A DNA stretch of 64,000 nucleotides from Aliiroseovarius zhejiangensis (GCF_014656375.1 NZ_BNCH01000005.1:1-64000), one strand, 5' to 3'. Positions 24,860 through 34,318 are shown, counted from the first letter of the stretch. Notes: generated by a model not told the origin, from the sequence alone. Translations and numbers: made by a program.

Positions 24860-27595
24860 TCAACATGACATAACCTCCAGCAGCGATAGACGAGCCATCA
24901 GACGCCCTATGATCGCTTCGCGAGCGCGGGCGCGGGCGGGAGACCGTGTGACGCCGGGTTCATGCAGATAGAGAATATCTCGGATCCAAACCGGGTTCTG
25001 GGCGCTTGTCGCGATAGGTAGCATAACGGCCCAATCGGTTGCCAGATCGACATAGTCGTTGTCCAGCTTCAGAAATTCGTCGGGCACCGCATCGAACAAC
25101 GCTTTGCGAAAACAGCGCAGATGTTGCCACACATTCCCGCCTCGCGCTGACGCCAGGTCATGGAACTGCACCGGGTAGGACGCAACCTTGTCGGTTCGCA
25201 GCATCGAGCCGACCATCAGATCGGCCCCCGCCCGACAGGCGCGGTCGAGCCGATCAAGAACCCCTTCGCCGATGAGATGGTCGTCGGAATCGAGCGTGAT
25301 GATCATCTGGTCGCCGTTGGCGCAGATGTCGCGGACGGCATGGACCAAGCCCGCCAGACTGCCGCCCCGCCGCCGCCGCCGCAAGAAGCTCACCCGCTCA
25401 CATTGGGGCGCGAGAATCTGCGCAATCTCGTCGCCGATCCAAGGCTCGGAAGCATCATCGACCACGATTGCCCCCCAATCATCGCGGGACTGGCGCAGCA
25501 CCGACTCCCAGCACCGGCGAAACCGTTCGGGCATCACGTTGCGGCCGCAGAGCACGAAGACAAACCGTTCCGTCCGCTCGGGCAGACGCCAGTCCTCGGG
25601 GTCGCCCGTCCATTCGACTTGGCCTTTTTGCACCGAAGGCACCTTCCCGCGCGCGACCGCGATACGGCACGCCTCCCAATCGACGAGTGCGCCCTTGCGG
25701 CTATTGGGCGGATGGATGCAAAACGCACCGCCACCGCCACGCAGGGAATGCGCTGCGCCAGACGCCACCGCGCGATCGAGCGCACGATGCCAAGACAATT
25801 GTGGCGCACCGGCGTCTTCGGAGTTTGGCAGCGGCAACAGGCGGCGCATGCGCGCCATATCGACCAAACCAAGGCGGCTTTCGACCCGCCAAGGCTTCCC
25901 CTGACCGGCTGCCGACCATGTGGCGGGCGCTGCGCGGGCAATGGGAAAGCTGGCGGAGACGGCAACGGGATCGGCATCAAGGGCGGCCTCCATTTGAGCC
26001 AGCGTATCCCGCCCCCCACTGTCCGGACCGATCATCATGTCGAGATCGGCGTGAAGAACACGCGCGGCGTCGCATGCCTCAAAGCCGGTAAGCAAGGCCG
26101 CATGAGCTGCCCCGCCAGCACTATGGGTTGCTGCGAGATCAAGCCCGAACAAGCGCCGGTTCAACGCGCGTAGCGCTTCTGGATCTTCGGGTGTCTCCAC
26201 AATCCGATCAATTTCACCCGTTGCCAGCAGCTGTTCGGCAGAGGCGCGAAGTGCGGCCAGATCCCCCTCCGTGTGAGCCCGCACAAAACCAGATTGGCGC
26301 GTATCAAGTGCCAGCACCGTCTCGCGCGGCATTGTCCCGATTGCGAGGGCGTCGTTAAAATCATGCACATGGGCCGATAGGGCCTCCGCATCCATGGCGC
26401 AGGCCTTGATAAGCAAGGCGGTTTGCGACACCGGCACGATGTCCAGTTCCCAAACAAGCCGATCGGCAGCCGGTTCGAAACGCTCCATTTCAATGGCCTT
26501 GCGTTCATGGCGCGCGATAAGGCGTAGCCCTGCACGCCCCAAACGCCTACGCAGATGGCGTTCGCTCAAACCTTGTACCCGCTTTGCCTCACGGCTGAGC
26601 TCACTGCTCGTTTGCGGTCCCGCAAAGCGCAGGCGACGCGCATAGGCGGGGTGAGAAAGCTCCAGCAAAATCCGCCCCCGCAGCGCGGTGACACTGCGCA
26701 GATCCTCAAGCAGGCGGTCGAAGGCGGCGATATCTGTGAGATTTGGGTCCGCACGCCAAACCGTCAGGTCAAATGGGGCGGCAGCGAGGGTAGCCGTGGA
26801 AAGCCCGTTGGTCGGATGTGGTTCGTGGACATGCAGATGAGAACCCGAGCTGGACCCCGCGATCTCGTCAAAGCCTTCGTCCCCTCCGAACATGATAAGG
26901 CGTTCTGGGTGCAATGCCCGCGCACGAGCCCAGAGCGGATCATCGGCTTGGCACAGTCCAAGGCGCATCCGGACAGCTTGAATTAAGGCCTCATGCCCTG
27001 CAAGTTCGGGGAGATCATCGGCGGTGAGCGAGCGGCGCATCAACGCCGGCAGATCCTCGCGCCAGAACCAGCGCCAGCATAACCAGGCCCTACGGCACAT
27101 TTGCAAGAAATCCAGCCCCTGCGCGCGCGGATCATCGACAAAGACCAGATCCGCACCAAAGTCGATCAGCCGCACCGTCTGGCCGATCACACGCAGGTTC
27201 TTTGGATGCAGGTTTCGAAAGGCAAGCCCCACGCGGTGCAGATCGGCGAGCAATTCGACAAGCCCCGGCCCATGGCCGCCGGACCACGGTTGGGAAATCT
27301 CATAGGGCAGTTCCAACAACCAGCCCGCATAGGTCTGGCGCAATGACAACGGCGCTTTGAGCGCCGCGCCAGCATCCCCTTGCGCGATCAATCGCTGGAG
27401 CACCGGCACGGCACCTTCGGCTTTCTCTGCGCTCCAACGATCAAAGAGCTTCCAGATGCGTGTGCCATCGGTGGCCACCACTCCTTCGTCGCCCTGCCCA
27501 AGGACTGTCAGCGCGTTTGTTGCCCCGATCGCCGCACGAACGGCCTCTGTAGCAACCATCGCGCGCTGCTCCGCATGAATGTCGGACTTCGCCAT
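24860..27595 (-). CDS. Multidomain kinase-like and glycosyltransferase protein
   Basis: A protein of 911 aa. I place the start at 27595, where GGAGG lies 4 bases upstream; 27670 is less likely. Residues 30-150 look like an atypical small-molecule kinase: a glycine loop (LGQGDEGVV, 32-40), K49, H130-PKN and D145-FG. Residues about 260-400 are of unclear fold, with a stretch that loosely resembles the end of a SAM methyltransferase but no SAM motif. Residues about 480-640 look like a divergent GT-A fold with a DLD (VLHADLDMMIG). The C-terminal 240 residues are a GT2 glycosyltransferase (FVFVLCGRN, VVDDAS, TLDSDDHL). It is divergent from the GT-cyclohydrolase fusion and shares its GT2 type. Probably it phosphorylates and glycosylates the same product. 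Substrates are unknown. Confidence 0.7.
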   Translation of the reverse strand: MAKSDIHAEQRAMVATEAVRAAIGATNALTVLGQGDEGVVATDGTRIWKLFDRWSAEKAEGAVPVLQRLIAQGDAGAALKAPLSLRQTYAGWLLELPYEISQPWSGGHGPGLVELLADLHRVGLAFRNLHPKNLRVIGQTVRLIDFGADLVFVDDPRAQGLDFLQMCRRAWLCWRWFWREDLPALMRRSLTADDLPELAGHEALIQAVRMRLGLCQADDPLWARARALHPERLIMFGGDEGFDEIAGSSSGSHLHVHEPHPTNGLSTATLAAAPFDLTVWRADPNLTDIAAFDRLLEDLRSVTALRGRILLELSHPAYARRLRFAGPQTSSELSREAKRVQGLSERHLRRRLGRAGLRLIARHERKAIEMERFEPAADRLVWELDIVPVSQTALLIKACAMDAEALSAHVHDFNDALAIGTMPRETVLALDTRQSGFVRAHTEGDLAALRASAEQLLATGEIDRIVETPEDPEALRALNRRLFGLDLAATHSAGGAAHAALLTGFEACDAARVLHADLDMMIGPDSGGRDTLAQMEAALDADPVAVSASFPIARAAPATWSAAGQGKPWRVESRLGLVDMARMRRLLPLPNSEDAGAPQLSWHRALDRAVASGAAHSLRGGGGAFCIHPPNSRKGALVDWEACRIAVARGKVPSVQKGQVEWTGDPEDWRLPERTERFVFVLCGRNVMPERFRRCWESVLRQSRDDWGAIVVDDASEPWIGDEIAQILAPQCERVSFLRRRRRGGSLAGLVHAVRDICANGDQMIITLDSDDHLIGEGVLDRLDRACRAGADLMVGSMLRTDKVASYPVQFHDLASARGGNVWQHLRCFRKALFDAVPDEFLKLDNDYVDLATDWAVMLPIATSAQNPVWIRDILYLHEPGVTRSPARARAREAIIGRLMARLSLLEVMSC

Positions 27596-27806
27596 GTTCC
27601 TCCGCCTGCCAGCCCGCCCTCCGCGGGACAAGACCACGACAGACCGCAAACCACAATCCGGCAATTGCAATGATCAACTGCACACTCAATGACACCCGAC
27701 GAGGCGGGGCGGCAATTTGCATGACGGCTCAAGTGCGAGGTTGGAGTCTATCGTGTTCTTTGATTAAAGCTCTGCAATAGAAACCACTTATCGTATTTAA
27801 TTCGTC

Positions 27807-30800
27807 ATGCGTAAACTGGCCGTCGTTATTCCAACCTCCCTTCGCCGCCCCAAACTGCTTCAACGCGCATTGGATCACGTCGCGCGTCAAAGTCGCGCCG
27901 CTGATCTGGTCGTGATCGCATGTGATGCGCAAGATCAAGACGCTCTCGCCGTTGATTTTGCGGGGGCATGGCCGGATTTTGATGGGGCACTTCGCCTTAT
28001 CGCAAACCCCGATGCGCAGGGGCTGAGCAATACGCTCAACGCCGCCTTTCGTTCTTTGGAAGCAGATCTGTGCAGTGACGCGATCATCGCACTCCTCGAT
28101 GACGATGATTACTGGTCCCCGAATTACCTCGCAGCCGTTGAGGCGCAATTTGACGCAGGCGCGGATTTTGTCGCGTCCCCCTACCGATATGCGAATGAGG
28201 ACCATCCGCAGCGTCCAGTGCGACAGCCCCCCGAGGTGATCACGCCGGACCAGTTTCTTATCGGCAACCCCGGTATTTCGAACTCTACAATGGCGATCTC
28301 CTTTGGCGTGCTGCGCCAGATCGGCGGCTGGAATGCTGCGCTGTCGTCTTGCACCGATCGCGATGCCTGTCTCAGGCTGTGCAGGGCCGGTGCGCGTTAC
28401 CGTGTGGCCTTGGGCGCGACCGCCTTCATTGATCGTACACACCAAAGCCCGCGCTTGACCGACCGCGGTTGCGCGGCCAAGTTTGACGGCCTAGAGGTGT
28501 TTTTCGATCAGTGGCGAGAGGCAATGTCGCCAGAGGTGCTGAGGGCTTCACGTGCGCGTGCCTTCGCGCTTTTCGACTACGACCCAGGGCTGACACAAGA
28601 GACAAACAAAGAACCGCTCGTGATTGCGACGATGTCGGTCAATCCCGCACTGCTGGAGAGGTTGCTTGCATCACTCGATCGCCATGCGACAGCGCGCTTT
28701 GACGTGACGGTCATTGCCTTGCGCAACAACCCTGATGCGGACTGGTCCTTGTCGCAAGCGCATGGCCTCAAGATCCGCTATTTCAGCCCGTCCGAAGCCC
28801 GCGGGATCCTGAAGATTGCCGAGGCGCGCAATTTTCTGCAAGACCGCGTCCGCGCCTATGTCGAAAGCCGCATCGCACCGCCCCCGGTCTGGTTTTTGGA
28901 CGACGATTTTACCGTCGATGATCTCGCCATCACCAAACTCGCTCAGGCAGTTTGCAATCCTAACCGCGATGCAGATGCCATTTTGGGGCAATATGTCGGT
29001 GACAGCCCCAATGCCGCGCTCAGCGGCCTTTTGTTCGAATTACAGGATTTGAAGGCGAATTTGGACCGGCTGGACGGATTACCTGACCATGCCCCCCTGT
29101 CCGACCGGCGGGCCGAAAACCGCGCGTGGATGGCGGAGTTCGCTGACACATATCACTATGCGCTGAGCCTCGAGGGACGCCCTGACCGGATCGCTTGGGC
29201 GGAACCCCGCGCCGGAGTGGAGAGTGTTCAACAGGTCCGCGCATGGCTTTTGGGTAAGCTCGACGGCCTCAAGCAAGGCAAGAGCTTGTTTCGAGACCTG
29301 CGCGGTTTTGGCGACCCGAGCACTCTGGAATTGGGCCCGCCTAGCCTGCATCGCGGCGGCACCATTGTCATCTTTAACCCCGCAATGCTGTCCGTGCCGT
29401 TCCCGATCATCGACGGGCCGGACGGTTCGGTTCGGCGCTCTGACATGATGTGGGCGCTTTTGGCGACGCGGCAGTTCGGCTTCAAAATTCGCCGCAGCAA
29501 TCTCGAAACGCTCCATCGCCGCATGCAGGGGACCAGCCCTGAACTCGGCCTTCGCAAGACATTGGACGAGTTGATCGGTAGTTGCGTTTTTAACAGTCTG
29601 CGACAGTGCTTCGGCGCCGAGGACGCGCCGGATTTTGCCGCCTCCCTTCACGCGCGCGCTTCGGCCATAATCCTGCGGCTTGCGCAGTATTTCCAAGAGA
29701 TCGACAAAGCCTTGGCCGCTCTCGACAGCCTTGATATCCGTGAGGTCTCACAGCTGACACAAAGCCTGCGCGGGATTTTGGACGACAGCTTCAGAACAGA
29801 ACTCATGAAAGGGCTCGAGACCTTGGCACAGCCCGAAACAGCGTCCCGCATCGCATCCCAGTTCGACGCCCATACCCAACAAAGCGCCGCCTTGGAACCC
29901 AGCTGCCATCTGATCCGCCCCCGCTCGCGCATGACCCTGACGAGCCATTTTGGCGACACGATCCAACTGCTTCTGCTTGGCGATCTTGCCAGCGCAGAGA
30001 GACCTTTAATCCGTCTGCATTCCTCCTGCCAGTTCTCCGAAGTGTTCGGCGCGACCGATTGTGATTGCGCCGAACAATTGGATGCGGCCCTCAGCGAAAT
30101 CGAGGCAAGGGGCTGCGGCGCGGTCCTTTATCTGATGCAGGAAGGGCGTGGGCACGGCTTGCGAGACAAGATCCGGATCGTCGACCGGATGCACGCGGCG
30201 CAGGAAACCACCTATGAGGCCTGCGATGCCCTTGGGCTTGCGCATGACATCCGCTGCTTTGATGACGCAGCCACGCTTTTGCGCGAACTGGGGGTCACAC
30301 GGCTTTGCCTGCTTGGCAACAATCCGTCGAAGGCCAGCGCCTTGCGCGAGCATGGTTTCGATGTTAGCGAGAAACGGCTGCGCGGCACTGTCTCGTTCGA
30401 GAATTTCGACTACCTCTCCTCGAAGACGGCGCAGGGCCATCGCGACCTTCTTCTAAGGTCAGATGGCCTAGCCTTGGAGGGCATCGACGCAACAAACCCC
30501 GTGATTATAGACAGCACGCGCGGGGCCTTTGGTGAATTGTCGAATTTCGCGCCTTATCCGATTTATGCAGAGGGGCTGATTTGGCGCAGCACCGAGCATC
30601 TCTATCAAGCATGTAAATTCTCCATGGCCGTGCTGCGCGAGCGTATTCGCCGTGCCTCTACGCCCGCAGATGCCAAAGCGATTGCCCATTCGCATCGTGA
30701 CCAGATGGTGCCGGATTGGGACGGCAGGCGCCTGAGCGTGATGCATTCGACCGTCAAGCTAAAGCTGCGACAGCATCCCGAGGTGCTGGAAAGCCTGCTG

Positions 30801-30968
30801 TCGACCGGTCATCGCGAAATCATCGAGCGGTCGAAAACCGACACTTACTGGGGCAAGCTGGCCAATGGGTGCGGTGAAAATTCCTTTGGCAAAATCCTAA
30901 TGCTCTTGCGCCGTGAAATGGGACCGGACACGCCCGTGCAGGACACACAGCTTATGGAAAGCGTCTAG
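27807..30968 (+). CDS. Fusion: two GT2 glycosyltransferases, GTP cyclohydrolase II, NADAR glycosidase
   Basis: A 1053-aa four-domain protein. Residues 1-250 are a GT2 domain (AVVIPTSLRRP, LLDDDDYWSPNY). Residues about 265-560 are a second GT-A domain (VIATMSVNP, WFLDDDFTVDD). A helical linker follows. Residues 695-885 are GTP cyclohydrolase II, with zinc ligands C741, C752 and C754 (HSSC, CDC), Y775, QEGR at 778-781, and LGNNPSK. It opens GTP to a ribosylated diaminopyrimidinone. Residues 902-1045 are a NADAR/YbiA domain (LSNFAPYPI, E930-HLYQACKF, TYWG, GENSFGKILM). Known relatives cut early riboflavin intermediates into base and ribose 5-phosphate. Two deviations are FSE for the usual TGD after the first Cys, and YLMQEGRGHGL for YLRQEGRGIGL. 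The next gene starts one base after its stop. Confidence 0.85.
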   Translation: MRKLAVVIPTSLRRPKLLQRALDHVARQSRAADLVVIACDAQDQDALAVDFAGAWPDFDGALRLIANPDAQGLSNTLNAAFRSLEADLCSDAIIALLDDDDYWSPNYLAAVEAQFDAGADFVASPYRYANEDHPQRPVRQPPEVITPDQFLIGNPGISNSTMAISFGVLRQIGGWNAALSSCTDRDACLRLCRAGARYRVALGATAFIDRTHQSPRLTDRGCAAKFDGLEVFFDQWREAMSPEVLRASRARAFALFDYDPGLTQETNKEPLVIATMSVNPALLERLLASLDRHATARFDVTVIALRNNPDADWSLSQAHGLKIRYFSPSEARGILKIAEARNFLQDRVRAYVESRIAPPPVWFLDDDFTVDDLAITKLAQAVCNPNRDADAILGQYVGDSPNAALSGLLFELQDLKANLDRLDGLPDHAPLSDRRAENRAWMAEFADTYHYALSLEGRPDRIAWAEPRAGVESVQQVRAWLLGKLDGLKQGKSLFRDLRGFGDPSTLELGPPSLHRGGTIVIFNPAMLSVPFPIIDGPDGSVRRSDMMWALLATRQFGFKIRRSNLETLHRRMQGTSPELGLRKTLDELIGSCVFNSLRQCFGAEDAPDFAASLHARASAIILRLAQYFQEIDKALAALDSLDIREVSQLTQSLRGILDDSFRTELMKGLETLAQPETASRIASQFDAHTQQSAALEPSCHLIRPRSRMTLTSHFGDTIQLLLLGDLASAERPLIRLHSSCQFSEVFGATDCDCAEQLDAALSEIEARGCGAVLYLMQEGRGHGLRDKIRIVDRMHAAQETTYEACDALGLAHDIRCFDDAATLLRELGVTRLCLLGNNPSKASALREHGFDVSEKRLRGTVSFENFDYLSSKTAQGHRDLLLRSDGLALEGIDATNPVIIDSTRGAFGELSNFAPYPIYAEGLIWRSTEHLYQACKFSMAVLRERIRRASTPADAKAIAHSHRDQMVPDWDGRRLSVMHSTVKLKLRQHPEVLESLLSTGHREIIERSKTDTYWGKLANGCGENSFGKILMLLRREMGPDTPVQDTQLMESV

Positions 30969-30969
30969 C

Positions 30970-32502
30970 ATGTGCGGCATTGTCTGTGCCTGGGGGAAAG
31001 AACGACATGTATGGACCCGCCATGCTTTGGACCGCCTCTCGCATCGCGGGCCAGATGCGCAGGCGCTTCGAGACGTTGGCGATCTGGTCGTCGGCTTTGC
31101 GCGGCTTGCGATCAATGCAATCGGCGACGAGGGTATGCAACCTTTAAGCCAGACGACCCTGACAGGGGTGATCAATGGCGAAATTTACAACCACCTCGCC
31201 TTGCGTGAAGAGTTCGGTCTGACGAGCCTCGGCGGGTCTGACATGGCCGTGGTGCTGCCGCTTTTCGCCACGCTCGGAGAGGGGGTTCTCGACAGGCTGG
31301 ACGGGTTTTTCTCTGGCGTAGTCTATGACAGCGCGGCGAACAGACTTTTTACATTGCGCGATGCGATCGGCAAAAAGCCGTTGTTTCTGGTAAGCACCGA
31401 CGGAACTTTCATGCTGACCAGCGCCCTGAAATCCGCCATGCGCGTGGAGCGTTTCGAGGAAATCCCGCTTGGGCTTTGCGAAATCGACATGGAAAGCGGC
31501 CAGATTATACAAAGGGCCCTGCCCCGACGTCCCACTCCGCTGTCCGCGAAAAAATCCACGCCACAGGCCTTGGTCACAACCATGCGCCGCAGCATCAACA
31601 AGCGGACCGCCTGTTCGGATCTTGCCAGTTTCGCGGTCTTTGTAAGCGGCGGTTTGGACAGTTCGATTATCGCGACGCTTGTGCATGAAGGCCCCGACCG
31701 CGACCGTGCGCATTACTACTATTTCGATGATCCCGAGAGCGAGGATGCCCACTATGCCGCCTTGTTGCTAGCTGATCTCGGAGTGCCGGCCAGCCGCATC
31801 CACCCTGTCTCGGTCCCAATGATGAGCGAAATGCCGGAGTTGATTTCGCGGGTTGTGGAGGCCACCGAAAGCTATAACCCTTCCATCATCAGCAATGGGA
31901 TCGGCACATATCTTCTTGCCCAGAGTGCGCGGGCTGGTGGTCACAAGGTGGCCTTGGGTGGGGACGGCGCTGATGAAATGTTCTGTGGCTATTTCGATCC
32001 GCCGGATTTTGGGCCGGATCGCTCATGGGACACTTCGCGTGCCCGCCTCCTGGCGGACCTGCAGCGCACTGAACTTCGGCGCGTTGATGGGGCCGCAATG
32101 GCCTATGGCATCGAGGTCCGCTGCCCCTTCCTCGACCACGACCTGCGAGATTTGGCGCAAGGTTTCACCGAAACGGATTTTTACGGCGATGGCCCGCAGC
32201 CGATCCGAAAGAGGGTTCTGCGTCAGGCATTTGCCGCGCATTTGCCGCCCGAAATCATCGCCAGACCGAAGCAATCTTTTGATCGCGGCACAGGTATTCA
32301 ACGGCTAATGATCCTGTGCTGCACGCGCGCTGGAGACAGTGAAACCGACTATCTCCACGCCGTTTGGCACAGCCATTTCAGGGACCTCTTAGGTCATCTC
32401 GATGCCGATCCCTATTTCCACAGCTATCCTGCCTTCGACATGTTCCTCAAGACCCGCGGCCGGCGCTATACGTTGCCGCCCGAAAACACCGGCAAAATGT
32501 AA
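30970..32502 (+). CDS. Asparagine-synthetase-like glutamine-dependent amidotransferase
   Basis: A 510-aa class II glutamine amidotransferase joined to an ATP-dependent synthetase domain. It begins MCGIVCAWGK, so Cys2 becomes the nucleophile after Met removal; LSHRGPDAQ, AINAIGDEGMQPL and INGEIYNHLALR follow. The synthetase half has the PP-loop SGGLDSS and later GGDGADEMFCGY. AsnB relatives in gene clusters often amidate small molecules or close beta-lactam-like rings rather than make asparagine. The start lies one base after the stop of the GT-cyclohydrolase-NADAR fusion, and the next gene overlaps its stop (TAATG), which ties it to this pathway and not to housekeeping asparagine supply. Substrate unknown. 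Confidence 0.9.
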   Translation: MCGIVCAWGKERHVWTRHALDRLSHRGPDAQALRDVGDLVVGFARLAINAIGDEGMQPLSQTTLTGVINGEIYNHLALREEFGLTSLGGSDMAVVLPLFATLGEGVLDRLDGFFSGVVYDSAANRLFTLRDAIGKKPLFLVSTDGTFMLTSALKSAMRVERFEEIPLGLCEIDMESGQIIQRALPRRPTPLSAKKSTPQALVTTMRRSINKRTACSDLASFAVFVSGGLDSSIIATLVHEGPDRDRAHYYYFDDPESEDAHYAALLLADLGVPASRIHPVSVPMMSEMPELISRVVEATESYNPSIISNGIGTYLLAQSARAGGHKVALGGDGADEMFCGYFDPPDFGPDRSWDTSRARLLADLQRTELRRVDGAAMAYGIEVRCPFLDHDLRDLAQGFTETDFYGDGPQPIRKRVLRQAFAAHLPPEIIARPKQSFDRGTGIQRLMILCCTRAGDSETDYLHAVWHSHFRDLLGHLDADPYFHSYPAFDMFLKTRGRRYTLPPENTGKM

Positions 32503-33257
32503 TGCTGAACCTCCTACGATCTCTCCTGCACTTCTTTGTGGAAAACTGGCACGACCTTGCGCGTATGCAGGCCAAAACCGCGCATGGGTGCCTTGTTATG
32601 TCACGTCCCGTCACTGCGGGGGGCAAGCTTGATGACGCGGCCTTGCTCGCAGCGCTTGAGCAAGAAATCGACGCCTTCTGGCGCAGCGTTCCGTTTCACA
32701 CCCTGTTTCTTAACTATCAGATGCCGATCCAGAATTCCGCCTATGGCGGCACCTGCTCGGACCGTGCCGTACTGTTTCTTGCCCGTCTGGAAAATAAATT
32801 CGGCGCAAGGCTAAAGCCGCGCCTACATCGGTGCCGCATCAATGGCCGTGAGACCCACACCGTCATTCTCATAAGCCTTGGGGCGGGTGATTACCTCATT
32901 GATGTCGGCTCGAACTGGCCCGTCATGCACCCGATCCCGTGCTTCGAGCCAAGCGCATTTACCGCCTTCGGGATCGCGTTTCGGGCAGCCCCGACAGGCA
33001 AGGAATTGCATGTCGAGATGAAACGCCCCGAGCAGCCGGAGTTCCGCCCGTTTCTGAGCGCCGACCTGACCCCACAGCCGCGCGCGCAGGTTGTGGCTGC
33101 GATTGCGGATCGCTACGACCCGCGCAATGATCTACCTTTCAAAGGAAAACTAAGGTTTTCCTGTATCTATGGCGATGCATTCTACGTCCTGCGCGATGAC
33201 GGTTTTTGCAGCGGTAACGCAGAGTGCTCTGACCTTTGGAAGGAATATCGCGGGTAA
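32502..33257 (+). CDS. Arylamine N-acetyltransferase-like (NAT/transglutaminase fold) protein
   Basis: A protein of 251 aa. A Cys-His-Asp triad is visible: C85 in YGGTCSDRAV, H119 in GRETHTVILIS and D134 in DYLIDVGSNWP. The His-to-Asp spacing of 15 residues equals that of bacterial NATs, and the YLIDVG strand is typical. NATs move acyl groups from CoA (or a carrier protein) to aromatic amines; relatives close macrolactams. It overlaps the stop of the amidotransferase gene by one base. A triaminopyrimidine made by the upstream fusion would be a plausible aryl-amine acceptor, but this is inference. Overall similarity to known NATs is low, so a cysteine-protease-like role is possible. Confidence 0.65.
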   Translation: MLNLLRSLLHFFVENWHDLARMQAKTAHGCLVMSRPVTAGGKLDDAALLAALEQEIDAFWRSVPFHTLFLNYQMPIQNSAYGGTCSDRAVLFLARLENKFGARLKPRLHRCRINGRETHTVILISLGAGDYLIDVGSNWPVMHPIPCFEPSAFTAFGIAFRAAPTGKELHVEMKRPEQPEFRPFLSADLTPQPRAQVVAAIADRYDPRNDLPFKGKLRFSCIYGDAFYVLRDDGFCSGNAECSDLWKEYRG

Positions 33258-34318
33258 AATGCGGTAGAGGCTCTATCGACAAGGCAAGATCGGACATTTA
33301 CCGCTCAGCGAGTCCGGAGGTCGACCTGATCCTGCGGGGGCGCGCCGCTGCCACGCTCACCGCTGATCCGCAAAGGAGATTGATGTGCCCCCAGAAACCT
33401 GCCTTGTTTAGTTTGAGCTGCCTGCTTTCGAAGTCAACGGACGCGAGCATACCGGCGCTGGTGAGCGACCGCTTTGCTAACACCGCATCGCAGCGATTAC
33501 GTCGCACTTGAACGGCAGCTATGGGCCGTCCTTGCATCTCCGGACGTCCCAGATCATGCGCGATGCCGCGCCGCATCCGAAGTCGGCAGAGAGCCCTTTG
33601 TGGGTAGCTTCGGTACTGCTACCATCTCTCTAAATAGTGGGAGACTGGGAGAAGGCTGCGTGCACAACCGAATAGCGAGCATATTGTTGGCCACGTCAAC
33701 GTTAGCCCATGGATATTGGCGTGCGGGCAGCAAGTTACATCACTTCTTTGGTGCCATCCTCGTAGCAATCGTCGCAGTTATTGTTTTGCCAATATCACTT
33801 ATCAGACGAGCGGCACGGGGGAGAACCGCCCGCTCAGATACTGAGAGCGAATAGCGGCTAAGTCCCGCATATTGTGAGTTCGTCTGCGGCCGGAGTTCGC
33901 CCTCGCAGCGAAAGTCCGGTTCGGTGAAGCTGCACCGCGGCGCAGTCTGACACGATGAATGGCCGGTAAGGGCCGGAAGCACTAAAGTTCAACCGTCACC
34001 AGCCCCGTTCCTACGGCCCTTTTTTGAGGAGAGCGGGCCGGGGCTGGCTTGCCTCTCCCGGCGCTGTCAGTGCGCAGTACCAGTTACGTTGAACGGCAGC
34101 GTTATTGAGAAACCGGTGTCAATTCTCTGACGATATGCAGGGCACGCGAACGTGCTGACTTTCCGGCGGTTCTGCGATGAGGTGGTGGAGCCGAACCTGA
34201 AGGTTTGGGTGTAGCTTCAGCGAGAGATCTGCGAAACATGGAGGGCAAACCGCCGGAAATTCCCGGTTGTCTGCCGCACCAGTTTAGTCCCTCATCCTAG
34301 GTGAGGCGACCGGTCCCG
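33258..34318. other. Gene-poor, apparently decayed zone
   Basis: About 1.06 kb with no convincing gene. It holds short related pieces: GAACGGCAGCTATGGGCCG near 33,508, GGCCGGTAAGGGCCGGAAGC near 33,960, and GAACGGCAGCG near 34,090. These look like degenerate intergenic repeats or gene debris. One short open frame (33660-33854) is listed separately. Confidence 0.5.
33660..33854 (+). CDS. Possible small membrane protein
   Basis: A 64-aa open frame from a GTG at 33660, with GGAGAAGG just upstream. It encodes one hydrophobic helix (FFGAILVAIVAVIVLPISLI) followed by Arg-rich residues, a positive-inside pattern. No family is recognised, and it lies in a decayed zone, so it may be spurious. Confidence 0.25.
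   Translation: MHNRIASILLATSTLAHGYWRAGSKLHHFFGAILVAIVAVIVLPISLIRRAARGRTARSDTESE

Noticed and set aside
29890..30460. Housekeeping riboflavin ribA
   Set aside because: The domain is inside a GT-GT-GCHII-NADAR fusion, with altered motif residues and no rib genes beside it.
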